Shown here: positions 51,296 through 58,940 of the stretch, piece after piece | Layout of the letters: every line of letters starts with the position of its first letter | How positions within the stretch are numbered: position 1 is the first letter of the stretch | Assembly: GCA_024401115.1 (NCBI GenBank) | Contig: JAKSLP010000001.1 | Span: 62,001-126,000, forward strand | DNA from: Bacteroidaceae bacterium | GTDB taxonomy: Bacteria > Bacteroidota > Bacteroidia > Bacteroidales > Bacteroidaceae | Direction: 5' to 3' | Length of the DNA: 64,000 nucleotides | Made by a program: the position numbers and the translations under genes | Notes under the pieces: model-generated | The model's database searches: none | What the model was told of the DNA's origin: nothing | The model's input: the letters and a program-made list of their open reading frames with translations, nothing else

Positions 51296-53233
51296 TTATT
51301 TTTCCAATTCCTTAGCCACCCAAAGCACCCATTCATCCACATTGTCGGTGAGTGTCTCAGGAAGAGGCAGATTTATGCGTACATCAGGTTCTATGCCCTT
51401 GCCATCGATAAGTTGCTCTCCTTTCAGCACTCGCATACTGACGGTGGTGGGGATATGGATGGAGTTTGGCACATGAGGCAGCTTTACTTCTACCACATTT
51501 GAGATGTCAATGCATCCCAGAGAATTGTCTCGTCCATAGAACTTTACGTCAGGAGCTACGGCACGGACATCGAGCAGTAACTGTTCTCCGCTGCTGCCCA
51601 CGCTGCGGTCGATGATGATGGCTGCTTTCTTGGGACGACGGGCATCTACCTTATCCATTACATGCTCTTCTTCTTCGTCGGTAATGGCAAACCAGGTGTC
51701 TGCTGCATGTACAGTAGCACTGTCCAGCAGTGCCATCAGTTCTTTATTACCTTCTGCCCATGGCTTCCATCGGTCACGGTTGTCCTGTGTATTTTTCATC
51801 ATCACGCCGTGTGTTTTGCCCGGTTGCTTGTACAGAATCTGCAGAATAGGGTAGTACTGCCAGTCGGCACCGCCGCCATTTCCACGGATATCCACAATCA
51901 GGTTCTCGCAACCCGACTTGCGGTATTGTTCCACGGCATCCCAACTCCATTTCACGTAGGCATCATCGCCCATGCAGGTTGGAAAACGGAGCAGGAAAGT
52001 CTGGTCATCCAGTTTCTGTGCCACAGGCTTAGGGGCATATTCCTTCATTTCCTGCTTGTAGTTTGGCCATTTCATTGGGAAGCGGTACGACCACATTTTG
52101 AACGAGCAGCCCAAGTGGAAGTCCTGCATGTAGCAGCACATCTCAGCTACACCATAAGGACCATACATCACACCCATGCTGATGCTGTCGCTGTATTCCT
52201 TTTTGACTTGTTCGTATTCCGGACGCTTTTCCTCGGTAACAATCCAAGGAAAACCGGCATAGTTTTGCTCCAACTCCTTGATTCCAAACTCGTAACACTC
52301 CAAACTATTCTTGATGGAAATCTCCATGAGCCGGCGCAGACTTTGGTTCACCACTTCCGGTTGCTCCAGCTGAATGAAGTGTCCGCAAGTTTCCAGTTCG
52401 GTATATTCCATAGAAGGATAAAGAGCCTGCATCTGCTCTTTGTTGTCCGGCTCCAATCCGCTGTTTTGAGTGCAGATCACTTCGGTATAGAAAGGCAGAG
52501 GGAACCCGTTCCACCACTGACGGTCTATGAGGTTGTGCATGGTGCTCGATGCTACATATCCCGGAGTCTCAGGCATGCAGCTCATGGCGTAATCGGTGAT
52601 AGTAGATGGGGTGTTGGGGCCAGCTAGTGACTGTACAAAACCAGTGATGTTCTCCTTGCAGGCATCACCGTCGAATGATGATGCGAAGCCCTGAACAGCC
52701 TGTTCATATGCTGCAGCTTTTTCCTGCTCCTCTGGGGTTGGGTCCTCTGCAAGTTTCGGATATAAGCAATATACGCCATCAACATCACAGATGCCCGCCA
52801 CACGTGAAGGGTTCTCAAAGATCATCTGGCGGCACACTGGAGTACCTAGGCTGTGGCCTGCCAGGAAGGTATAGTTGCATTGGATATCATCCATTACTTT
52901 ATATACCGCTCTACTGAAGAAACTCAGTGTATAGTCAATATGTGGTTTGTCGCTCTGTCCGTAACCCGGCAGGTCAACGAACACCAGTCGCAGGTCCTTA
53001 TCTTGTTTGAAGGCATCGAACTGCGCCTCCCACGCATTCATGTCACAGCCGAAGCCATGCACAAACAGCAGGGTCTTAGGGCCTTCGCCCCAACTTTTAT
53101 AATGCACCTGGATGCTGTCATCCAAAGTGACGTATTGCGAGGGTAATGCCTTTATGCTTTCTGGAGTGTTTTGGCAAGCTACAGCCAGAAACAGGAAAAG
53201 GTACAGAGACAGAAAAAAACTGATCTTTTTCAT
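51296..53233 (-). CDS. Lipoprotein fusing an alpha/beta hydrolase to an S41 (tail-processing protease-like) domain
   Basis: A protein of 645 residues with a lipoprotein signal (LFLAVAC, Cys 20). Residues 35-305 are an alpha/beta hydrolase: VHGFGCDMNAW oxyanion region, GHSLG with nucleophile Ser128 (126-130) and a late His285 (CGHFIQLEQP). Residues 405-620 look like a peptidase S41 domain: LIVDIRGNGGG (446-455), IDRSVGSSGEQLLLDV with the likely Ser-Gly-Glu catalytic segment (541-556) and GIEPDV. The two enzyme types are normally separate proteins. They act outside the cytoplasm. The substrate is unknown; the S41 lysine is not placed with certainty. No PDZ domain is seen. Confidence 0.85.
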   Translation of the reverse strand: MKKISFFLSLYLFLFLAVACQNTPESIKALPSQYVTLDDSIQVHYKSWGEGPKTLLFVHGFGCDMNAWEAQFDAFKQDKDLRLVFVDLPGYGQSDKPHIDYTLSFFSRAVYKVMDDIQCNYTFLAGHSLGTPVCRQMIFENPSRVAGICDVDGVYCLYPKLAEDPTPEEQEKAAAYEQAVQGFASSFDGDACKENITGFVQSLAGPNTPSTITDYAMSCMPETPGYVASSTMHNLIDRQWWNGFPLPFYTEVICTQNSGLEPDNKEQMQALYPSMEYTELETCGHFIQLEQPEVVNQSLRRLMEISIKNSLECYEFGIKELEQNYAGFPWIVTEEKRPEYEQVKKEYSDSISMGVMYGPYGVAEMCCYMQDFHLGCSFKMWSYRFPMKWPNYKQEMKEYAPKPVAQKLDDQTFLLRFPTCMGDDAYVKWSWDAVEQYRKSGCENLIVDIRGNGGGADWQYYPILQILYKQPGKTHGVMMKNTQDNRDRWKPWAEGNKELMALLDSATVHAADTWFAITDEEEEHVMDKVDARRPKKAAIIIDRSVGSSGEQLLLDVRAVAPDVKFYGRDNSLGCIDISNVVEVKLPHVPNSIHIPTTVSMRVLKGEQLIDGKGIEPDVRINLPLPETLTDNVDEWVLWVAKELEK

Positions 53234-53364
53234 TGTTGAATAGATGTTATTTCACAAAAATAGTATGTTTTTAATGCAAATGTACACACTATTCTACAGA
53301 CATGAGCAGTAAAAAATGGACATCTTTGTATTCTGTTTCAAAGATGTCCATGAACTCTCAGGTA

Positions 53365-53784
53365 TCAAAACGGACTGTCATAGAGTGGAATGACAAGTTT
53401 CATGTCCTTATCTATATCAATTGCTGTATTCTTAAACTTAGGTGTTCCCATGGGGTAGCTCTTGATGTTGCTGAAACCAAATGGTTCATTAGGTATACCC
53501 ATAAAATTGGTGTCAAGCTTCTCATTACCGTTCTTGTCCTGGAAAATGGCAACGGCATATTTCCCAGAATGGGGTAGTGTTACGGTTGCTGTTACTTCAT
53601 TGGCATTGGCTTTTACTTCTGCGCTGGCAGTTGTGGTTTTCATGTAGTTCTGTTCATCGTAAACACCAATTCTGATTGTACCTGCATGTTCTGTGATGTT
53701 CTTGACAGTAATGGTCAATTTCTGTGCTGATATCGTAGAGGTACACAACAGCATGCAAAGGCATGCAAGAATCATCTTTTTCAT
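53365..53784 (-). CDS. DUF2141 secreted protein
   Basis: A protein of 139 residues with a signal peptide (1-20, cleaved near Ile-Ser-Ala) and a DUF2141 beta-sandwich: LTITVKNITEHAGTIRIGVYDEQNYM, then a DKNGNEKLDTNFMGIPNEPFGFSN segment typical of this family, whose Asp/Asn residues could bind calcium. Function unknown. The ATG at 53782-53784 is used. It has a strong promoter, directly upstream of which lie three TAGGGAT direct repeats, so it is a likely target of the adjacent LytTR regulator. Confidence 0.85.
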   Translation of the reverse strand: MKKMILACLCMLLCTSTISAQKLTITVKNITEHAGTIRIGVYDEQNYMKTTTASAEVKANANEVTATVTLPHSGKYAVAIFQDKNGNEKLDTNFMGIPNEPFGFSNIKSYPMGTPKFKNTAIDIDKDMKLVIPLYDSPF

Positions 53785-53818
53785 TTTCTTTTGCTTTATT
53801 GGGTTAATCTTTCGTTGG

Positions 53819-53849
53819 CAAAGGTAAAATGTAAATGTATGATTTGCAA
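53819..53849 (-). promoter_or_regulatory. Promoter of the DUF2141 gene
   Basis: On the minus strand, TACCTTTG (53819-53826) lies 20 bases from TTG (53847-53849). The TAGGGAT repeats begin 4 bases further upstream, the position expected for an activator. Confidence 0.7.
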
Positions 53850-53853
53850 TAGC

Positions 53854-53905
53854 TAGGGATAAACCGACCAATTATAGGGATAAATGGAGTGCCGATAGGG
53901 ATGAG
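53854..53905. promoter_or_regulatory. Three TAGGGATRA direct repeats with exact 21-bp period (LytTR-type operator)
   Basis: TAGGGATAAA at 53854-53863, TAGGGATAAA at 53875-53884 and TAGGGATGAG at 53896-53905. The period is exactly 21 bp, two helical turns, as expected for LytTR dimers that bind 9-bp direct repeats separated by about 12 bases. The array lies between the 3' end of the LytTR gene and the DUF2141 promoter. Confidence 0.65.
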
Positions 53906-53908
53906 TGG

Positions 53909-54772
53909 TTATTTCTGCAGCTTTTCCTTGATGAGTGGTGTGTTGGAACGGCTCACAGGGATGTTTTTCTCGGTGCCGAAAATATGAAGTGTATATCCGG
54001 TACTCTCTTTGGAAAGGCTGACCACAAAGTTCAAGTTCACCAGGAATGCACGGTGGCACTGTACCAGAAAATCATGACCTTCCAAAGTCTCTTTAATCAC
54101 CTTCAGCGTTAATCTCAGGGTCTTGTGGTGCAACTCCCCATTTTCCAGATAGCAGATGTCAGCATAGTTGGCCATGGATTCCACATACACAATGTCCTCT
54201 GGTTGTACTTCCAGTGTGGCATTGTTGTATTGTCCGGTAAAAGTACACTTTTCGGTGCTGGCAGGTTGTAGCACATCCTCTTCTGCCTCCCTTTCCCATT
54301 TTTGCTGTCTTTCCTCCAAAAGAGCATTGATGGCCTTTATATCATCCAACTCATCTTTCAGAACCTGATTGCGGATGCGCAGAAATGAGCCAATATATAA
54401 TACTGCTGAAATGCAGGTAACGCTCAGCATATAAAACTTCAGCGCCCCCCATTCGATGGGATGCCCCTGATACCAGCTGTTGAACAAAAGCAGCATAGCT
54501 GATAGGATGGGTATATTTATAAGGTATAGGATGATGCACTCTTTGTGCCGGTAAGCAGCTGGGGACTTCTCCTTGAAATCCATTTGCAGCACATACTTTA
54601 GTATAAGGTATGAGAACAATATGGAAAGAAGCGACAGGGCCGTTTCACAAAAGATAAATAAGATACGCCCTTCTTCAATCTTATCGATATCGAAAGGTTG
54701 CAGTAAGCACAGGATAAATAAGGCTCCTATCACGGGAACGCTAAGCTCCTTTACAACAGTGGTCAGTTTCAT
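53909..54772 (-). CDS. Membrane LytTR-type transcription regulator
   Basis: A protein of 287 residues. Four membrane segments (about 12-30, 40-60, 80-100, 112-132) form the N-terminal sensor, then a coiled-coil linker (about 135-170) and a LytTR DNA-binding domain (about 185-287) with VQPEDIVYVESMANYADICYLENG, LRLTLKVIKETLEGHDFLVQCHRAFLVNL and a late IPVSRSNTPLIKEKL. Such proteins sense a signal in the inner membrane and bind DNA directly, without a response regulator. It diverges from a large outer-membrane barrel gene and is flanked on both sides by TAGGGAT repeats. A TATCTTTG -7 box lies at 54793-54800 on the minus strand. Confidence 0.9.
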   Translation of the reverse strand: MKLTTVVKELSVPVIGALFILCLLQPFDIDKIEEGRILFIFCETALSLLSILFSYLILKYVLQMDFKEKSPAAYRHKECIILYLINIPILSAMLLLFNSWYQGHPIEWGALKFYMLSVTCISAVLYIGSFLRIRNQVLKDELDDIKAINALLEERQQKWEREAEEDVLQPASTEKCTFTGQYNNATLEVQPEDIVYVESMANYADICYLENGELHHKTLRLTLKVIKETLEGHDFLVQCHRAFLVNLNFVVSLSKESTGYTLHIFGTEKNIPVSRSNTPLIKEKLQK

Positions 54773-54828
54773 GTGGTTTGTTATTTCTATTGCAAAGATA
54801 CTCCCTTTTTCAAGATTTGCCTAATTGC

Positions 54829-54894
54829 AGGGATGAATGCTTGGACTTAGGGATAAATCGCTTCCTTTTGTCCCTAAAATCCCCGTTTATCCCT
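54829..54894. promoter_or_regulatory. Two direct and two inverted AGGGATRAA sites between the LytTR gene and the barrel gene
   Basis: AGGGATGAAT (54829-54838) and AGGGATAAAT (54849-54858) point one way; TTTGTCCCT (54867-54875) and TTTATCCCT (54886-54894) point the other. The arrangement is symmetrical, two sites per side, and suits divergent regulation. The cores are 19-20 bases apart within each pair. Confidence 0.6.
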
Positions 54895-54941
54895 TGTGAA
54901 ATGCGGAAAATCCCCATTGGGGTACAGTGTGTCCCTCGCTC

Positions 54942-54972
54942 TTGCAGTACTAAGGAAGAAGCATTTTCTTTG
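54942..54972 (+). promoter_or_regulatory. Promoter of the outer-membrane barrel gene
   Basis: TTTCTTTG (54965-54972) is a near match to TAnnTTTG, 20 bases after TTG (54942-54944). A weak promoter downstream of the TAGGGAT sites suits activator control. Confidence 0.5.
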
Positions 54973-54994
54973 CAGCAACAAAACAAACTGAAAA

Positions 54995-57364
54995 ATGAAA
55001 AAGATTATCGTTTTATTGGTGATGCTGCTGGCTATATGCAGCTGTTGGGCTATGAAACCCCTTGATTGGAGTGGTAGAGTGACTGATGGACAGAACCGGC
55101 CATTGGCGTATGTGAATGTGGTGTTCCTTTCCCTGCCAGATTCTGCGTTTATACAAGGTACAATTACCAGTGAGGATGGAACATTTCTTCTGCATACGGA
55201 ACAGAAAAGAGGTGTTATCCGAGCTTCTTTCCTGGGTTACCAGACCGCTTGGGTTAAGATGCCTGTCTCTGGTGAACTGCACATTACTCTTCCGGAGGAG
55301 AGCACAATGCTTGAAGAGATTGAGGTTAAAGGATCGCTTCCTAAAACCAAACTTCAGGATGGGGCTATGATTACTCAGATTCAGCACTCGGTACTGGAAA
55401 AGGTGGGAAGTGCTGATGATGTACTTTCCCGTATTCCTGGTATGATGCGAATGGGGGACAAGCTTCATGTGATAGGTAGGGGTACTCCGGTTTATTATAT
55501 TAATGGCAGAAAAGTGCAGAATGAAAGTGAATTGAAACGTTTGCAGAGTCAGGATATCCGTCAGGTTGAGGTAATCAGCAATCCGGGCGCGGCCTATAGT
55601 GCTGAAAGTGCGGCGGTGGTTCGCATCAGAACGGTAGCACGCCAGGGAGAAGGATGGAGTGGAAGCGCTGATTTCAGTGATGCACAGACATTGGTAAACG
55701 GCAACAATCTTTTTTCCGGGCAACTGAATCTGAATTGGCAGAAGAATAACATCGATGTGTTTTTCGGTGGGAACCTGACGGACAATTACCTGAAGAAATA
55801 CGAATCAGAACTGGATCAGCAGACTTTTGCCGCTCAGTCTTTCCGTCAAAAAGGAACTCTTTTCAATTACGGAAAGGATGTTTGTGCTGTGGGGCATGCG
55901 GGTTTCAACTGGCGGTTGTCAGAAAATCAATCCATGGGTGTTCGATTGGAAAGGACTGAGACACTGAAGGGTGAAATGAACGTAGACATGGATGAGGACG
56001 TATTCATCAATGGTATTTCGCAAGGAAGAATGCTTTCTGCACGTAAAGACACAGATGATGGCTCTGGCACTTTTCTGGCTAATGCATACTACAATGGCCA
56101 TGCGGGAAGAGTTGCAATAGATTGGAATATGGATTATTACCATTCTGATGGAAGGACATTAGGTAATATATCCGAATATCAGTCGGTTGCCCCATTGTCC
56201 TTCAAGACCACAAACCAGGTAAAGAATCATTTGTTTGCCCATAAATTGGTTCTTACCGGCAAGGTATGGAAAGGTGTGCTTACGGCTGGAACGGAAATGA
56301 GCTTTGTCCATCGGACGAATGCGTATGAAACGGGTAATGAAAGGATAGAAAACACATTCTCGAAGGTGAGAGAGCAGAACTTGGCCTTCTTTGCTGATTA
56401 TCAGCTACTGATTCCTAATGCTGGCATACTTACTGCCGGTTTGCGGTATGAACACATCAGGTTCAACTACCAGCCTCAATCCGATGAAGAGGTGAAAAGA
56501 AATCAGGGACACTTTTTCCCTTCTATTTCCTTTGCTTCCCGATGGGGAAACTTGGAATCTATCATAAGTTACAGTTTCAAGACCCGTCGCCCTACTTATC
56601 GTGATTTACGCTCGGGTCTGGAGTATGTGAATCCCTTTACATTTCAGACGGGCGATCCTACCTTGAAAAATGAAAACCGACAGGTGCTGGATTTAAAAAT
56701 GCGTTGGCACAATTGGGCTTTCCAGGGAGGATATGAGCGGCATACCAACGGCATCTATGACTGGACTTATCCTTATGATGATAAGGGTACGGTTGTAATC
56801 AGTATGGTGAATTTCAGGAATCCCATCAATGTGTGGTCTGGTTTCCTGGTCTATTCCCCTCAAAAGGGTTGTTGGACCAGCAGCAATGTGGTGGGAGTCC
56901 AGCATGGACGGTTGTCTTTCCTGCTTGATGATCCTCGGGAAGAAAACGGTCAGCGTGAAGTGAAGTATAACAATCCGATGTATATCTTCAATAGCTCCAA
57001 TGCTTTCCGGCTGAAAAGGAGTTGGATGCTGGAACTTAATTCCGAGTTTTGGACCAAGGCTCATTTTGCCAATGCACAGTTACTGAACAATTATTGGAAC
57101 CTAAGTGTGGCTGTACAGAAATCTTGGTTGAAGGATGATGCACTGACATTGAGATTGGTTTGCTCGGATTTATTCCAGCAATCCAAGTTGAACGTACTGT
57201 TGGATTTAGGCAATTATACCTTGACGCAGACCCAGATCAACGGGCAAGAGCGTGCTTTATACGAACAGCATCGAATTATACTCAGTCTCAAGTACCGTTT
57301 CAATACCACCAAGAGTCGCTATAAAGGTAATGGCGCAGCTGGCGGTGTGATAGAACGTATGTAA
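54995..57364 (+). CDS. Outer-membrane beta-barrel protein with carboxypeptidase-regulatory-like N-domain (TonB receptor-like)
   Basis: A protein of 789 residues with a signal peptide (1-19). Residues 25-105 form a carboxypeptidase D regulatory-like beta domain (SGRVTDGQNRPLAYVNVVFLS), then a plug-like region (SADDVLSRIPGMMRMGDKLHVIGRGTPVYYINGR) and a long barrel ending in an aromatic-rich tail (HRIILSLKYRF). This is the OMP_b-brl_3 type common in Bacteroidota, often coupled to LytTR regulators. The ligand is unknown. It is monocistronic; the 599 bases after it hold repeat arrays. Regulation by the divergent LytTR protein is likely from the sites between them. Confidence 0.88.
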   Translation: MKKIIVLLVMLLAICSCWAMKPLDWSGRVTDGQNRPLAYVNVVFLSLPDSAFIQGTITSEDGTFLLHTEQKRGVIRASFLGYQTAWVKMPVSGELHITLPEESTMLEEIEVKGSLPKTKLQDGAMITQIQHSVLEKVGSADDVLSRIPGMMRMGDKLHVIGRGTPVYYINGRKVQNESELKRLQSQDIRQVEVISNPGAAYSAESAAVVRIRTVARQGEGWSGSADFSDAQTLVNGNNLFSGQLNLNWQKNNIDVFFGGNLTDNYLKKYESELDQQTFAAQSFRQKGTLFNYGKDVCAVGHAGFNWRLSENQSMGVRLERTETLKGEMNVDMDEDVFINGISQGRMLSARKDTDDGSGTFLANAYYNGHAGRVAIDWNMDYYHSDGRTLGNISEYQSVAPLSFKTTNQVKNHLFAHKLVLTGKVWKGVLTAGTEMSFVHRTNAYETGNERIENTFSKVREQNLAFFADYQLLIPNAGILTAGLRYEHIRFNYQPQSDEEVKRNQGHFFPSISFASRWGNLESIISYSFKTRRPTYRDLRSGLEYVNPFTFQTGDPTLKNENRQVLDLKMRWHNWAFQGGYERHTNGIYDWTYPYDDKGTVVISMVNFRNPINVWSGFLVYSPQKGCWTSSNVVGVQHGRLSFLLDDPREENGQREVKYNNPMYIFNSSNAFRLKRSWMLELNSEFWTKAHFANAQLLNNYWNLSVAVQKSWLKDDALTLRLVCSDLFQQSKLNVLLDLGNYTLTQTQINGQERALYEQHRIILSLKYRFNTTKSRYKGNGAAGGVIERM

Positions 57365-57380
57365 ATTTTCCCAAAAAATG

Positions 57381-57791
57381 CCAACCTTCCACTAAATATT
57401 TCTATGTAATTGATTGTTAGTATGGTAATTTGGTGGAGGGTTGGTATAAAGGTTCCACTAACCCTCCACTAACCTTCCACTAAGGTTATTACTAAGTTGT
57501 CATCTTGAGTCTATCGCCTTGTCATCCTGAGCGTAGCAAAGGAGCTTTCTAAACCGGATGGCTACTAGTTTGGAAAGATGTTTGCCTACCTCGGCTACGC
57601 CTCCCACGGCGACCGTTGGTTCGCTTTGCTCAACATGACATTCTATATTTATTGGGGATTCGCTCTGTATCGTATTATTCGTGGAGGCTTAGTGGAAGGT
57701 TAGTGGAAGGTTAGTGGAGGGTTGAAAGTAACCTTCCACTAAGTGAAAATCTTGAATATCTGCATGTTGAGTGCTGTTTAGTGGAAGGTTG
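57381..57791. repeat. Inverted arrays of an 11-bp repeat (TCCACTAACCT / AGGTTAGTGGA)
   Basis: Forward units TCCACTAACCC, TCCACTAACCT and TCCACTAA are in tandem at 57454-57483. Reverse units GTGGAGGCTTA, GTGGAAGGTTA, GTGGAAGGTTA and GTGGAGGGTT are in tandem at 57681-57723. Single copies occur at 57381-57395, 57431-57444 (reverse), 57730-57743 and 57778-57791 (reverse). The tandem period is 11 bases. The inverted arrays could fold into a very long hairpin. Confidence 0.8.
57497..57640. repeat. Palindromic interspersed element with GTCATCYTGAG motif
   Basis: TTGTCATCTTGAG (57497-57509) and TTGTCATCCTGAG (57519-57531) are direct copies. GCTTTGCTCAACATGACA (57623-57640) is an inverted copy of the type GTCATnnTGAGCnnnGCAAAG. 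The motif looks like the GTCATTCTGAGC-type intergenic repeats found in many bacterial genomes. Confidence 0.6.
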
Positions 57792-57834
57792 CCCTTTTTG
57801 CGTTTTTTTATTTCTCTACGGCAATATGCTTGCC

Positions 57835-57932
57835 TTACTTATTAAGTAATCTCACCTAAGCGGATGCTTGGTGCTTACTTAAGTAACGATACTCTTCCGC
57901 AGTTACGGAACGCTTATTCCGTGACTGCGGAA
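57835..57932. repeat. Cluster of palindromes ending in a 16-bp hairpin
   Basis: TTACTTA-T-TAAGTAA (57835-57849) and TTACTTAAGTAA (57875-57886) are perfect palindromes. TTCCGCAGTTACGGAA (57895-57910) and TTCCGTGACTGCGGAA (57917-57932) form a 16-bp stem with one G-U pair and a 6-base loop. The hairpin lies 31 bases after the end of the minus-strand AraC gene but lacks a T tract. Confidence 0.7.
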
Positions 57933-57963
57933 AAAGTTAATCATTACTGATGTTCAATTCCGG

Positions 57964-58797
57964 TCATAACAGGTGGTCCGAATCTACCTGTGAAGGACTG
58001 ATGCCGAATTTATCCTTAAAGGCGCGGGAAAAGTAACTAAGGTTGGTAAATCCCACTTCCATGGCCACTTCCTGCACTTGCAGTTGGTTGGCCTTCAATA
58101 ATTTGTAAGCCTCTTCCAACCGGCGGTTTACTATCCATTTCTCGGGCGTAATGTCGCACACTTTCCTAAAGTCCCTCTTAAATGTACTTAAGCTTCTGCC
58201 GGTGTAATGTGCCAGTTCCTGAACGGACAGGTTGTATTTGTAGTTTTCCTCCATATAGGACATGATGTCTGTTCGCCAGAGGGTGGTGAAGTCGAATAGC
58301 GAAGCATACACATTCTCATCGGTGCGAAGAATGGCCTGGATACCTTCGGCCAGTTTCAGTTTAATCCATTCCTCATCGGGTTCCAGGGAAAAGTCGAAAT
58401 AAGGCATGAACGATTGGAACAGACTTTTTACATCAGGACGAGCCGGTATTTTCAATACACTGGCAGCCAAGCCTTTGGCATCACGAGGAAGGTCGCGCTT
58501 TTTCAGCGTGTGCCAGTACTGCATCAGTAGTTTATGAGGAAAGTTGAATGCCATGGAACGATGGGGAGCTCCCTCATTGCCCGTGTGGTGACATAAGCGC
58601 ACACGGTGGTCGCGGCGGATAAATGCGCATTCTCCACTGTGCAGGGTGGTAATGTTTCCTTGTTCATTGATATCAATGGCCCCTTCCAGTACATAAAATA
58701 AGGTGTGCTCCTTTACTACACGCTCGCGCTGAATTTCACGCCTGTGCATGAAAACACGGATGATGTCATTATATTTTAAAGCCTTAAAATCATTCAT
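57964..58797 (-). CDS. AraC-family transcription regulator
   Basis: A protein of 277 residues. The N-terminal half (about 1-150) has a cupin-like effector region (FYVLEGAIDINEQGNITTLHSGECAFIRRDHRV). The C-terminal two helix-turn-helix units (about 180-277) show YKYNLSVQELAHYTGRSLSTFKRDFRKVCDITPEKWIVNRRLEEAYKLL and VQEVAMEVGFTNLSYFSRAFKDKFGISPSQ, the AraC/XylS signature. It diverges from the TonB receptor gene, and a perfect pair of direct repeats lies in front of that gene. It very likely activates the receptor. The ligand is unknown. Confidence 0.92.
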   Translation of the reverse strand: MNDFKALKYNDIIRVFMHRREIQRERVVKEHTLFYVLEGAIDINEQGNITTLHSGECAFIRRDHRVRLCHHTGNEGAPHRSMAFNFPHKLLMQYWHTLKKRDLPRDAKGLAASVLKIPARPDVKSLFQSFMPYFDFSLEPDEEWIKLKLAEGIQAILRTDENVYASLFDFTTLWRTDIMSYMEENYKYNLSVQELAHYTGRSLSTFKRDFRKVCDITPEKWIVNRRLEEAYKLLKANQLQVQEVAMEVGFTNLSYFSRAFKDKFGISPSQVDSDHLL

Positions 58798-58849
58798 AAT
58801 TCAGTACTTTGAGCAATTTATGTGCAAATATAACACTTTTTGATGGATT

Positions 58850-58883
58850 TGGACGTTTCAGTACAATAAAATGGACGTTTCAG
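58850..58883 (+). promoter_or_regulatory. Direct repeats TGGACGTTTCAG with 22-bp period (AraC-type operator)
   Basis: Two perfect 12-bp copies lie at 58850-58861 and 58872-58883, 22 bases apart. The second ends 25 bases before the -7 element of the TonB receptor gene, where an AraC-family activator would contact RNA polymerase. Confidence 0.7.
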
Positions 58884-58908
58884 CAAAGTGATACAATTGC
58901 CAAGTCCG

Positions 58909-58916
58909 TATCTTTG
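58909..58916 (+). promoter_or_regulatory. -7 element of the TonB receptor promoter
   Basis: TATCTTTG is a perfect TAnnTTTG match. No -33 element is found at the right distance, as expected for an activator-dependent promoter. Confidence 0.65.
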
Positions 58917-58940
58917 TCAAAAATTATATTATTAATTACA

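Larger units (their letters stand above)
57365..57963. other. Non-coding repeat-rich region between the barrel gene and the AraC gene
   Basis: No credible ORF lies in these 599 bases. The stretch holds inverted arrays of an 11-bp unit, a palindromic element with GTCATCYTGAG motifs and a set of palindromes with a 16-bp hairpin, all listed separately. Confidence 0.75.

Noticed and set aside
57381..57791. CRISPR array
   Set aside because: Units are 11 bases in direct tandem without spacers, and reverse copies occur. No cas genes are in the window.
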